This document shows positions 8,548 to 16,004 of a DNA stretch of 19,196 nt, one piece after another (position 1 is the stretch's first letter; the number at the start of each line of letters is the position of its first letter). A program made the position numbers and the translations under genes. The notes under the pieces were generated by a model, which saw only the letters and a program-made list of their open reading frames with translations, did not search any database and was not told the origin of the DNA. The stretch comes from Burkholderiaceae bacterium. GTDB lineage: Bacteria > Pseudomonadota > Gammaproteobacteria > Burkholderiales > Burkholderiaceae. Location of the stretch: assembly GCA_017998575.1 (NCBI GenBank), contig JAGOCV010000042.1:1-19196 (forward strand). Reading direction: 5' to 3'.

Positions 8548-8589
8548 AGACCTACACGCAGTGAGCGGGCGTGGGGGTCAGGTCTTTTT
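8548..8589 (+). terminator. Intrinsic terminator after slt, containing repeat copy 1
   Basis: AGACCT (8548-8553) pairs with AGGTCT (8580-8585), and inside it CACGC (8555-8559) pairs with GCGTG (8569-8573). The stem is followed directly by TTTTT (8585-8589). This fits a rho-independent terminator for slt on the plus strand. Its 3' half runs into the last codons of the convergent M20 gene (stop at 8578-8580). The core is shared with a second site at 14808-14834. Confidence 0.7.
8554..8580. repeat. 27-bp intergenic repeat, copy 1 (25/27 identical to copy 2)
   Basis: This segment begins ACACGCAGTGAGCG and continues to GCGTGGGGG-TCA. It matches 14808-14834 at 25 of 27 positions, differing at positions 15 (G/C) and 25 (T/C). 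Both copies form the same CACGC/GCGTG stem with a 9-nt loop, and both sit between convergent genes. This suggests a dispersed hairpin repeat used as a transcription end, or a small repetitive extragenic element. Confidence 0.75.
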
Positions 8590-9768
8590 CAGCCATTCCT
8601 CGGCAAGGCGCACCCAGTAAGTGGCGCCCAGCGGAATCAGGTCGTCGTTGAAGTCGTAGCTCGGGTTGTGGATGACGCACGGCCCTCCGCCGTGGCCGAC
8701 TTCGCGGTGCGCACCGTCGCCGTTATCGAGGAAGCAATAGGCGCCGGGCTTGGCATCGAGCATGTACGAGAAGTCTTCGGCGCCCATGGTCGGCTCCTGC
8801 CTGAGCACGTTTTCCTCGCCGACGATGGAGACCATCACACGGCGCGCGAACTCGGTCTCGTGCGGATGGTTGACGGTGGCCGGGTAGTTGCGCGTGAACG
8901 AGAAATCGGCCGTGGCCGCGTGGGCCGCGCTCACGTGTTCGGCGATGGTGCGCATGCGCGACTCGATCAGGTCGAGCACTTCGGTGGTGAAGGTGCGCAC
9001 CGTGCCCTGCAACTCGCAGCTGTCGGGAATGACGTTGGTGGCCTCGCCGGCATGGATCATGGTGACCGAGATCACGCCCGCATCCACCGGCTTCTTGTTG
9101 CGGCTGATGATGGTCTGGAAAGCCTGCACCATCTGGCAGGCCACCTGCACCGGATCGACGCCGGTGTGCGGCAGCGCGGCATGGCCGCCCTTGCCGCGGA
9201 TGGTGATCCTGAACTCGCTGGTGGACGCCATCACCGGGCCGGGGCTGACGGCGAACTGGCCGACCCGCGCACCCGACCAGTTGTGCATGCCGAAGACGGC
9301 CTGCATGGGGAATTTCTCGAACAGACCGTCACGGATCATCTCGCGCGCGCCGCCGCCACCCTCTTCGGCCGGCTGGAAGATCAGGTAGACCGTGCCGTCG
9401 AAATTGCGGTTCGTCGCGAAGTGCTGGGCCGCCGCCAGCAGCATGGCCGTGTGGCCGTCGTGGCCGCAGGCGTGCATCTTGCCGGCATGTTTGCTGGCGT
9501 GGGCGAAGGTGTTGAACTCCTGCATGGGCAGTGCGTCCATGTCGGCGCGCAGGCCGATGGCACGGTCGCTGGTGCCGGCCTTCACGATGCCGACCACGCC
9601 CGTCCTGCCCAGGCCCCGGTGCACCGGAATGCCCCAGCGGGTGAGCGCATCGGCCACCAGGTCGGCGGTGCGGTTTTCCTCGAAGCACAGTTCGGGATGG
9701 GCGTGGATGTCGCGGCGCAGCGCGGCGATGCCCGCCGCCTGGGTGACGATGGAATCGATGGTTTTCAT
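8578..9768 (-). CDS. M20 family metallo-amidohydrolase (hippurate hydrolase / N-acyl-amino acid amidohydrolase type)
   Basis: This 396-residue cytoplasmic hydrolase removes an acyl group from N-acylated amino acids or related amides using a metal pair. Metal-binding and catalytic motifs are RRDIHAHPELCFEE near the N-terminus, GLRADMDALPM (72-82), CGHDGHTAML (101-110, with Cys101 and His103 as likely ligands), QPAEEGGGGAREM (Glu135/Glu136), GMHNW (His162) and, near the end, MGAEDFSYML. Length is typical of the HipO/AbgB/IAA-amino acid hydrolase group. The frame stays open 43 codons upstream, but the ATG at 9766-9768 has a strong GGAGG ribosome-binding site and precedes the domain. It is divergent from the GlsB-like gene with 129 bp between. 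The natural substrate is not decidable; hippurate or N-acetyl-amino acids are the usual guesses. Confidence 0.92.
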   Translation of the reverse strand: MKTIDSIVTQAAGIAALRRDIHAHPELCFEENRTADLVADALTRWGIPVHRGLGRTGVVGIVKAGTSDRAIGLRADMDALPMQEFNTFAHASKHAGKMHACGHDGHTAMLLAAAQHFATNRNFDGTVYLIFQPAEEGGGGAREMIRDGLFEKFPMQAVFGMHNWSGARVGQFAVSPGPVMASTSEFRITIRGKGGHAALPHTGVDPVQVACQMVQAFQTIISRNKKPVDAGVISVTMIHAGEATNVIPDSCELQGTVRTFTTEVLDLIESRMRTIAEHVSAAHAATADFSFTRNYPATVNHPHETEFARRVMVSIVGEENVLRQEPTMGAEDFSYMLDAKPGAYCFLDNGDGAHREVGHGGGPCVIHNPSYDFNDDLIPLGATYWVRLAEEWLKKT

Positions 9769-9897
9769 GCCCTCCAGTCTAGCCCGCGGCCCAGGTAGCG
9801 GCAGGCATCGATGCACTGCGGCCGGGGTCTTTCGGGGCCGCCGCGCCAGCGCGCGAAGTGACGCAAAATAGCCCGTCCATTTCACCAGGAGCCACAC

Positions 9898-10146
9898 ATG
9901 TCCATCATCGGAACCATCGTCATCGGCCTCATCGTGGGCCTGCTGGCCCGGGCGCTCAAGCCCGGCAACGACAAGATGGGCTGGATCATGACGATCCTGC
10001 TGGGCATCGGCGGCTCTCTGCTGGCGGGCTATGCCGGTCGGGCCCTGGGCTGGTACGGCCCGGGCGAGGTGGCGGGCTGGATCGCGTCGGTACTCGGCGC
10101 CATCGTGCTGCTCATCATCTACGGCCTGCTCACGCGCAAGAGCTGA
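9898..10146 (+). CDS. GlsB/YeaQ/YmgE family small membrane protein
   Basis: This 82-residue, very hydrophobic, glycine-rich protein has three predicted membrane helices: ~2-17 (SIIGTIVIGLIVGLLA), ~28-46 (WIMTILLGIGGSLLAGYAG) and ~57-77 (WIASVLGAIVLLIIYGLL). Between helices 1 and 2 is KPGNDKMGW, matching the family's 'P G...G...T...G..G...G' pattern. Members are often called transglycosylase-associated or general stress proteins; no biochemical activity is established. Start at 9898 is supported by AGGAG 6 nt upstream. An AT-rich CAAAATAG lies 30 bp before the start and could belong to its promoter. The next gene begins 38 bp downstream on the same strand. Confidence 0.9.
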   Translation: MSIIGTIVIGLIVGLLARALKPGNDKMGWIMTILLGIGGSLLAGYAGRALGWYGPGEVAGWIASVLGAIVLLIIYGLLTRKS

Positions 10147-10184
10147 CGACCAGGGTCACGGCGACCCCGGTTTCCTTCCTTCGC

Positions 10185-12272
10185 ATGGATACGATTCCCA
10201 TCGCCCCGACACCGGCCCCGCACCAGGTGCGGGGCGCCTGCCCGCACGACTGCCCCGACACCTGCTCGCTGATCACCACGGTGGACGATGGCCGGGCCGT
10301 GCGCGTGCAGGGCAACCCCGATCATCCGGCCACCGCCGGCGTGCTCTGCACCAAGGTCTCGCGCTACACCGAGCGCACCTACCACCCGGACCGCCTGCTC
10401 ACGCCGCTGCGCCGCACCGGCCCCAAAGGCAGCGGGCAGTTCGAGCCGGTGGGTTGGGACGAGGCGCTGGACGACATCGCCGCACGCCTGTCGGCCATCG
10501 CCGCGCGCAATCCCGAGGCCATCCTGCCGTACAGCTACGCGGGCACCATGGGCCTGGTGCAGGGCGAGGGCATGTCGGCCCGCTTCTTCCACCGCCTGGG
10601 CGCGTCGCTGCTCGATCGCACCATCTGCGCCTCGGCCGGCGCCGAAGGGCTGCTGTACACGCTGGGCGGCAAGGTCGGCATGCGGGTGGAGCACTTCGCC
10701 GAGTCCGACCTGATCCTGATCTGGGGCAGCAACCCGATCACCAGCAGCGTGCATTTCTGGCGCCTGGCGCAGCAGGCGCGCCGGCGCGGCGCGCGGCTGG
10801 TGTGCATCGATCCGCGCCGCAGCGAAACGGCCGACAAGTGCGACGAGCACATCGCCCTGCTGCCGGGCACCGATGCCGCGCTGGCGCTGGCGCTGATGCA
10901 CGAGCTGGTGACCCACGACTGGCTCGACCACGACTACATCGAACGCCACACGCTGGGTTGGCCGCAGCTGCGCGAGCGTGCGCTGCAGTGGCCGCCCGAG
11001 CGCGCCGCCGCCGTCTGCGGCATCGACGCGGCACAGATCCGCGCGCTGGCGCGCGCCTGGGGCACGACGCCGCGCGCGGCCATCCGCCTCAACTACGGCA
11101 TGCAGCGCGTGCGCGGCGGTGGCAACGCGGTGCGCGCCATCGCCTGTCTTCCTGCCCTCACGGGCGCGTGGCGGCACCGCGCAGGCGGGCTGCTGCTGTC
11201 GAGCTCCAGCCAGTACCCCACCGACCGCGCCGCGCTGCAGCGGCCCGACCTGCTGGCCGGCCGCACGCCGCGCACCATCAACATGAGCACCATCGGCGAC
11301 GCGCTGCTGGCCGATGCCTCGCCGGGCTTCGGCCCGCGCATCGAGGCGGTGGTGGTCTACAACAGCAATCCACTGGCCGTGGCGCCCGAATCGGGCAAGG
11401 TGGCGGCGGGTTTCGCGCGCAGCGATCTCTTCACCGTAGTGATCGAGCATTTCCAGACCGATACGGCCGACTTCGCGGATTACGTGCTCCCGGCCACCAC
11501 GCAGCTGGAACACTGGGACATCCACACCACCTACGGCCACACCGACGTGCTCCTCAACCGCCCCGCCATCGCGCCCGTGGGCCAGGCGCGCAGCAACAGC
11601 GACGTGTTCCGCGCGCTGGCGGCGCGCATGGGCCTGGCCGATGCCTGCTTCGCCGACGACGACCTGGCCATGTGCCGCCAGGCGTTCGGTGATCGCGTGC
11701 CGTTCGAGCGATTGATGGCCGACGGGTTCGCCCAGCAGGCGCTGCCCGAGGCGCCGTTCGCCGCAGGCGGCTTTCCCACGCCGTCGGGCCGCTGCGAATT
11801 CTTCAGCGAACGTCTGGCGCGTCAGGGCCTGGACGGCCTGCCCGACCACCTGCCGAATTACGAGCCCGTCGGCAGCTCGGCCGCTTATCCGCTGGCCATG
11901 ATCTCGCCGCCGGCGCGCAATTTCATGAACTCCACCTTCGTGAACGTGGACAGCCTGCGCGCCGCCGAGCGAAGGCCTTTGCTGGAGATCCATCCCGACG
12001 ATGCAGCCGAACGCGGCATCGCCGATGGCGCGGTGGTGCGCGTCTTCAATGTGCGCGGCGAGCACCACTGCCACGCCGAGGTGACGACCCGCGCGCGCCG
12101 CGGCGTGGTCCACGGCCTGGGCATCTGGTGGCGCAAGCTGGGCGCGGACGGTACCAATGTCAACCAGCTGACCAGCCAGCGCCTGACCGACCTGGGCCGC
12201 GCACCCGTGTTCTACGACTGCCTGGTCGACGTGCGGCCCGCCTGCACCGCGGCGCAGGGCCTGCCCGCATGA
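10185..12272 (+). CDS. Molybdopterin-dependent oxidoreductase with N-terminal [4Fe-4S] site (DMSO reductase superfamily)
   Basis: This 695-residue catalytic-subunit protein has four N-terminal cysteines, Cys19, Cys23, Cys27 (ACPHDCPDTCS) and Cys55 (GVLCTKV), matching the [4Fe-4S] motif. The cofactor-binding regions follow: PYSYAGTMGLVQGE, IWGSNPITSSVHFW, VCIDPRRSETA, YNSNPLAVAPE and DYVLPATTQLEHWD. A C-terminal molybdopterin-dinucleotide domain starts around PLAMISPPARNFMNSTF. Cys148 in DRTICASAGAEG lines up with the molybdenum-ligating cysteine of NapA (HCMASA), so a Cys-ligated Mo is likely. There is no Tat signal, so it should be cytoplasmic. No Fe-S or membrane-anchor partner subunit is encoded next to it. 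The start is the first ATG before the cluster motif; the ribosome-binding site is weak. Substrate is unknown. Its stop overlaps the next start as ATGA. Confidence 0.9.
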   Translation: MDTIPIAPTPAPHQVRGACPHDCPDTCSLITTVDDGRAVRVQGNPDHPATAGVLCTKVSRYTERTYHPDRLLTPLRRTGPKGSGQFEPVGWDEALDDIAARLSAIAARNPEAILPYSYAGTMGLVQGEGMSARFFHRLGASLLDRTICASAGAEGLLYTLGGKVGMRVEHFAESDLILIWGSNPITSSVHFWRLAQQARRRGARLVCIDPRRSETADKCDEHIALLPGTDAALALALMHELVTHDWLDHDYIERHTLGWPQLRERALQWPPERAAAVCGIDAAQIRALARAWGTTPRAAIRLNYGMQRVRGGGNAVRAIACLPALTGAWRHRAGGLLLSSSSQYPTDRAALQRPDLLAGRTPRTINMSTIGDALLADASPGFGPRIEAVVVYNSNPLAVAPESGKVAAGFARSDLFTVVIEHFQTDTADFADYVLPATTQLEHWDIHTTYGHTDVLLNRPAIAPVGQARSNSDVFRALAARMGLADACFADDDLAMCRQAFGDRVPFERLMADGFAQQALPEAPFAAGGFPTPSGRCEFFSERLARQGLDGLPDHLPNYEPVGSSAAYPLAMISPPARNFMNSTFVNVDSLRAAERRPLLEIHPDDAAERGIADGAVVRVFNVRGEHHCHAEVTTRARRGVVHGLGIWWRKLGADGTNVNQLTSQRLTDLGRAPVFYDCLVDVRPACTAAQGLPA

Positions 12273-13342
12273 TGCGGCGCCTGTGGGCCGCCGGCGCCGC
12301 AGCGCTGGTGCTGTTGGCCGCCTCGGGTTGCTCGAGCCTGGGCTACTACTGGCAGGCCGCCAGCGGCCACATGGCCATCCTCAACGCGGCGCGGCCGGTG
12401 TCCGACTGGATCGCCGACCCGGGCGCACCGCAACCGCTGAAAGACCGGCTGGCACTGGCGCGCGAGATCCGCGACTTCGCCGCGCGCGAGCTGCACCTGC
12501 CCGACAACGCCAGTTATCGCCGCTATGCCGACCTCAAGCGCCCGGCCGCCGTGTGGAACGTGGTGGCCACGCCGGTCGATTCGCTCGAACTGCAGACCTG
12601 GTGCTTTCCGGTCACGGGTTGCGTGGGCTATCGCGGCTACTACGACCGTGCCGATGCCGAGGCCGAAGCCGGCACGCTCGCCGCGCGCGGGCTCGAAGTG
12701 GCCGTGTACCCGGTGCCGGCGTATTCCACGCTGGGCTGGTCGAACTGGATGGGCGGCGACCCGCTGCTGTCCACCTTCATCGGCTATCCGGAGGGCGAGC
12801 TGGCCCGCATCATCTTCCACGAGCTCGCGCACCAGGTCGTCTATGCCAAGGACGACATGGCGTTCAACGAATCGTTCGCCACCGCCGTCGAACGCCTGGG
12901 CGGCGAGCGCTGGCTGGCGCGCGACGGCGCGGCCGCCGCGCGCGCGCAATACGCCGAGTTCGATGTGCGCCGCCGCCAGTACAAGGCCTTGCTGCTCGCC
13001 ACGCGCGGCGAACTCGCCGCGCTCTACGCCGACGACGCCCTGGATCGCGCGGCCAAGCTCGAACGCAAGCAGGCCATCCTGGCCGCCATGCGCCAGCGCT
13101 ATGGCGCACTCAAGGCCGAATGGGGTGGCTTCGCGGGCTACGACGCGGCCTTCGCGCGCACCAACAACGCCATGCTGGCGGCGCAGGCCGCTTACGACGA
13201 ATTCGTGCCCGGCTTCGAAGCCCTGTTCGAGCGCGAGGGCCGCGACTGGCCGCGCTTCTATGCCGCCGTGCGCCGCCTGGCCGAACAGCCGCGCGAAGAG
13301 CGCCGTGCGGTGTTGCGCACCGACCCGGCGATCCCGCGCTGA
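12269..13342 (+). CDS. Predicted lipoprotein metallo-aminopeptidase (COG4324 / DUF2265 type)
   Basis: This 357-residue protein begins MMRRLWAAGAAALVLLAASG followed by Cys21, a lipoprotein signal with lipobox LAASGC. It should be anchored by lipid on the periplasmic side. HELAHQ at 184-189 (IIFHELAHQVVYAKDD) is an HExxH zinc-protease motif, and Glu201 in FNESFATAVE is the likely third ligand (gluzincin-like arrangement). The section between (DTPVDSLELQ-type core, CFPVTGCVGYRGYY and GGDPLLSTFIGYPEGELAR) is characteristic of the 'predicted aminopeptidase' family. Peptidase activity in that family is mostly inferred. The start codon overlaps the stop of the preceding oxidoreductase (ATGA at 12269-12272), so translation is probably coupled, although no functional link is known. 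Confidence 0.87.
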   Translation: MMRRLWAAGAAALVLLAASGCSSLGYYWQAASGHMAILNAARPVSDWIADPGAPQPLKDRLALAREIRDFAARELHLPDNASYRRYADLKRPAAVWNVVATPVDSLELQTWCFPVTGCVGYRGYYDRADAEAEAGTLAARGLEVAVYPVPAYSTLGWSNWMGGDPLLSTFIGYPEGELARIIFHELAHQVVYAKDDMAFNESFATAVERLGGERWLARDGAAAARAQYAEFDVRRRQYKALLLATRGELAALYADDALDRAAKLERKQAILAAMRQRYGALKAEWGGFAGYDAAFARTNNAMLAAQAAYDEFVPGFEALFEREGRDWPRFYAAVRRLAEQPREERRAVLRTDPAIPR

Positions 13343-13412
13343 CCCTCGCACGGGCGCAGAGACAGAACGAGAACGATGACGACGGCGGCCCACCCGCCCA
13401 GGAGACGAGACC

Positions 13413-14684
13413 ATGGCAACGCATCCCCCCGGCACCGCAGGCGACAGCCTGCCTCCGGCCACCGGCCCGCTCGCGGGCCTCAAGGTCGTCGAGCTCGGCC
13501 AGCTCATCGCCGGGCCGTTCGCGGCGAAGACACTGGCCGATTTCGGCGCCGACGTGATCAAGATCGAACCACCGGCCGCCGAAGGCCGCGCGGGCGGCGA
13601 CCCGCTGCGCGGCTGGCGGCTGGTCAAGGACGGCACGTCGGTGTGGTGGCAGGTGCAGTCGCGCAACAAGCGCTCGGTGGCGCTCGATCTGCGCCAGCCC
13701 GAGGCGCAGGACATCGTGCGGCGCCTGGCCGCCGAGGCCGACGTGCTGATCGAGAACTTCCGTCCCGGCGCGATGGAAGGCTGGGGGCTGGGCACCGACG
13801 AGCTGCTGGCCGCCAACCCCGGCCTCGTGATGCTGCGCGTGAGCGGCTATGGCCAGACCGGCCCCTACCGCGACCGCCCCGGCTTCGGCGTGGTGGCCGA
13901 GGCCATGGGCGGCCTGCGCCACCTCACGGGCGAGCCGGGTCGCGTGCCGGTGCGCGTGGGCGTGTCCATCGGCGACACACTGGCCTCGCTGCACGGCGTG
14001 ATCGGCATCCTGATGGCGCTGCACCACCGCGGGCGCACCGTGTCGCCCACACGGCCGCGCGGCCAGGGCCAGGTGATCGACGTCGCGCTCTACGAAGCGG
14101 TGTTCAACTGCATGGAAAGCCTGCTGCCCGAGTACGCCGCATTCGGCGCGGTGCGCGAAGCCGCCGGCTCGGCCCTGCCCGGCATCGCGCCCACCAACGC
14201 CTACCGCTGCGCCGATGGCGGATGGGCGCTGATCGCGGGCAACGGCGACAGCATCTTCCGGCGCCTCATGCAGTGCATCGACCGGCCGGACCTCGCGGGC
14301 GATGCGGGGCTGGCCCACAACGCCGGCCGCGTGGCTCGCGTGGAAGAGCTCGACGCCGCCATCGGTGCCTGGGCGGCCACGCAGTCCACCGACGACGTGC
14401 TGGCCGCGCTGGCCGCGGCCGAAGTGCCCTCGGGGCGCATCTACACCGTGGCCGACATCGCCGCCGATCCGCACTACGCAGCGCGCGGCATGCTGCAGCA
14501 GGTGACGTTGCCGGACGGCAGCGCGCTGGCCGTGCCCGGCTTCGTGCCGAAGCTCTCGGCCACGCCGGGTGGCCACCGGCGCAACGCGCCCGCGCTGGGC
14601 CAGGACACGGATGCCGTTCTTCGCGAAGTGGGCCTGACCGAAACGCAGATCACCACGCTGCGCGAGCGTGGCGTGGTCGGGTAG
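13413..14684 (+). CDS. CaiB/BaiF family (class III) CoA-transferase
   Basis: This 423-residue cytoplasmic enzyme moves CoA between carboxylic acids through an aspartyl-CoA thioester. The N-terminal Rossmann-like part reads GLKVVELGQLIAGPFAAKTL followed by ADFGADVIKIEPP. NKRSVALDLRQPEAQDIVRRL and LIENFRPGAMEGWGLG are family hallmarks. Asp188 in VGVSIGDTLASLHG is the expected catalytic aspartate. The central GYGQTGPYRDRPGFG and the late APTNAYRCADGGWALIAGN are also typical. Length is normal (390-430). Start at 13413 has AGGAGACGAG just upstream and lies 70 bp after the aminopeptidase. Family members use formate, oxalate, carnitine, succinate or citramalate derivatives, and the sequence does not choose among them. 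A convergent acyl-CoA-binding protein lies downstream. Confidence 0.93.
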   Translation: MATHPPGTAGDSLPPATGPLAGLKVVELGQLIAGPFAAKTLADFGADVIKIEPPAAEGRAGGDPLRGWRLVKDGTSVWWQVQSRNKRSVALDLRQPEAQDIVRRLAAEADVLIENFRPGAMEGWGLGTDELLAANPGLVMLRVSGYGQTGPYRDRPGFGVVAEAMGGLRHLTGEPGRVPVRVGVSIGDTLASLHGVIGILMALHHRGRTVSPTRPRGQGQVIDVALYEAVFNCMESLLPEYAAFGAVREAAGSALPGIAPTNAYRCADGGWALIAGNGDSIFRRLMQCIDRPDLAGDAGLAHNAGRVARVEELDAAIGAWAATQSTDDVLAALAAAEVPSGRIYTVADIAADPHYAARGMLQQVTLPDGSALAVPGFVPKLSATPGGHRRNAPALGQDTDAVLREVGLTETQITTLRERGVVG

Positions 14685-14754
14685 GTCGGGGCAGCTTGCG
14701 CGGCAAGGAGACGTGGTCACCGGCCACTTCGAGCGCTGACCGCACAGCGGTCAC

Positions 14755-14834
14755 GCCTCGGCTCTGCCGAGGCCCCGTGCGAGCACCCCTTTGGGGGGCA
14801 GCGCGCGACACGCAGTGAGCGCGCGTGGGGGCCA
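14755..14834. terminator. Hairpin-rich convergent intergenic region between CoA-transferase and acyl-CoA-binding protein
   Basis: The 158-bp gap (14685-14842) holds no gene but three stems. GCCTCGGC/GCCGAGGC (14755-14762 and 14766-14773) has a TCT loop. CCCC-TTT-GGGG lies at 14786-14796. CACGC/GCGTG (14809-14813 and 14823-14827) lies within repeat copy 2, where GCGCGC at 14801-14806 and 14819-14824 offers a competing stem. The arrangement between two converging stops suggests a bidirectional transcription end. None has a long T-run, so efficiency is uncertain. Confidence 0.6.
14808..14834. repeat. 27-bp intergenic repeat, copy 2
   Basis: Identical to 8554-8580 at 25 of 27 positions and in the same orientation, again between convergent genes and within 9 bp of the stop of the minus-strand gene. 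Upstream flanks differ: here a CCCCTTTGGGGGGCAGCGCG segment precedes it, while copy 1 has an AGACCT arm. It could be the end of a longer dispersed element, of which copy 1 retains only the last part. Confidence 0.75.
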
Positions 14835-14842
14835 ACAATCCT

Positions 14843-15097
14843 TTAGCTGAGCGAATCGATCAGGTCGATGTAGGCCTGCTTGGCGTCGTCGGCCGACTTG
14901 CCCTTGTTGGCGTTCCACGCATCCCACTTGGCGCGACCCACGAGGTCGCTGAAGCCGGGCTTGGCGGCGCCGTTGTCGCCTTCGGTGGCCTGCTTGTAGA
15001 GGCCATAGATCTTGAGCAGCGTCGGGTTGTCCGGGCGTTCGCTCAGGTTCTTGGAGTTGGCGACGGCTGCCTGGAACTGGGTGTCGAGGTCGGACAT
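14843..15097 (-). CDS. Acyl-CoA-binding protein (ACBP)
   Basis: This 84-residue cytoplasmic four-helix protein binds medium- and long-chain acyl-CoA esters. Family motifs are present: FQAAVANSKNL (helix 1), PDNPTLLKIYGLYKQATEGD (23-41), and GFSDLVGRAKWDAWNANKGK (48-67). Tyr31, Lys35 and Lys57 sit at the positions that contact the CoA. Length matches the usual 85-90. Bacterial ACBPs are patchily distributed but common in Burkholderiales. The start ATG at 15095-15097 has no clear ribosome-binding site (only CA-rich sequence before it), yet no other start fits the domain. It lies downstream of coaX on the same strand (112-bp gap with a small stem), and converges on the CoA-transferase, a possible thematic link through acyl-CoA. 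Confidence 0.93.
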   Translation of the reverse strand: MSDLDTQFQAAVANSKNLSERPDNPTLLKIYGLYKQATEGDNGAAKPGFSDLVGRAKWDAWNANKGKSADDAKQAYIDLIDSLS

Positions 15098-15138
15098 GGT
15101 GTGTGTGGCGTGGGAGGACTCGCGTCCGGAGGAAGGAT

Positions 15139-15155
15139 GGCGCGCGTGGCGCGCC
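15139..15155 (-). terminator. Small GC hairpin downstream of coaX
   Basis: GGCGCGC (15139-15145) and GCGCGCC (15149-15155) form a perfect 7-bp stem with a 3-nt loop in the 112-bp gap between coaX and the acyl-CoA-binding protein. No T-run follows on the minus strand (CATCCTTCC), so it is at best a weak terminator or mRNA end. On the same strand, TAAGAT near 15168-15173 could be a -10 element for the acyl-CoA-binding protein gene, but I found no convincing -35. Confidence 0.35.
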
Positions 15156-15209
15156 GCGTGCGGCTATCTTAGGCCAGCGCACCGGCACCGCCGCGCCGCA
15201 GCCCGACGA

Positions 15210-15986
15210 TCAACGCGCATGCGCGCCGAAGCGCAACTCGGCCATGGCCAGCAGTCCATCGAAGATGAGGCTTTCGGCCAGTTCGCATTCGAAGCCCATG
15301 AAGGGCGCCATCTTCCAGCCCGCGCCGCCGGTCATGACGCACACCGGCGCCTCGCCGTCGTGCTCGTGCAGGTGGCGCACCATGCGCGCCACCGCGCCGG
15401 CGATGGCGTAAGTGCCGCCGCTGGTCAGCGCGTCGCTGGTGTTGGTGGGAAAGTTGCGCACTTCGCCCGTCGGAACGTGCAGGCCGGCCGTGCCCGATTC
15501 GAGCGCGCGCAGCATGATGCCGTGGCCCGGCAGGATGAGGCCGCCCAGGAACCGGCCCGAACGGTCCACCGCCTCGACGGTCACCGCCGTGCCCACCATC
15601 ACCACCACCATCGGCCGCGCCGGGCCGGCGGCCAGCAGACGCTGGCGCGCGCCGATCATGGCCACCCAGCGGTCGGCGCCCAGCCGCGTCGGATGGTCGT
15701 AGCCGTTGACCAGGCCAGCCTCGGCGGGCGAGGACACCACCCATTGCGGCGTGACGTCCCACAGCTCCATCTGCTCCTCGGCGCGGCGCCGCGCCGCGTC
15801 ACCCGCGACCACGCAGCCGATCATTCGATCGGGCACCGGCAGCGAGGCCCACGGGCCTTCGGCCAGTTGTTCGATGTTCTCCAAGAACTCCGCGCCTTGC
15901 GCCAGCGGCTGGGCGCCGGGGGCCGGCTGGTCGTAGAGCGCCCACTTGAGGCGCGTGTTGCCGATGTCGAGGGCGAGCAGGTTCAT
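15210..15986 (-). CDS. coaX: Type III pantothenate kinase (CoaX)
   Basis: This 258-residue cytoplasmic enzyme phosphorylates pantothenate, the first committed step of coenzyme A synthesis, and is not feedback-inhibited by CoA. Family motifs are [12 protein letters not shown] (4-15, phosphate-binding Asp7), [14 protein letters not shown] (94-107, with Asp105 as the likely base) and [11 protein letters not shown] (131-141), followed by [11 protein letters not shown]. The third motif lacks the Asp of the DxGTA pattern: Met130 stands in its place, and Glu replaces the later Asp. From memory many beta-proteobacterial CoaX proteins also lack the first one. Length is typical (~255). The start at 15984-15986 is 18 bp after the luxR-type stop, so the two could be cotranscribed. 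The usual neighbour birA is not seen. Confidence 0.92.
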   Translation of the reverse strand: MNLLALDIGNTRLKWALYDQPAPGAQPLAQGAEFLENIEQLAEGPWASLPVPDRMIGCVVAGDAARRRAEEQMELWDVTPQWVVSSPAEAGLVNGYDHPTRLGADRWVAMIGARQRLLAAGPARPMVVVMVGTAVTVEAVDRSGRFLGGLILPGHGIMLRALESGTAGLHVPTGEVRNFPTNTSDALTSGGTYAIAGAVARMVRHLHEHDGEAPVCVMTGGAGWKMAPFMGFECELAESLIFDGLLAMAELRFGAHAR

Positions 15987-16004
15987 GGGGCGCGATTATC
16001 GATG

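Noticed and set aside
8500..8600. Insertion-sequence footprint suggested by the AGACCT/AGGTCT inverted repeats
   Set aside because: The arms are better explained as a terminator stem with a T-run; no transposase, target duplication or composition change is present.
10119..12113. 664-codon minus-strand frame opposite the molybdopterin oxidoreductase
   Set aside because: Antisense shadow; no start signal, no recognisable motif, while the plus-strand frame has the [4Fe-4S] and cofactor motifs.
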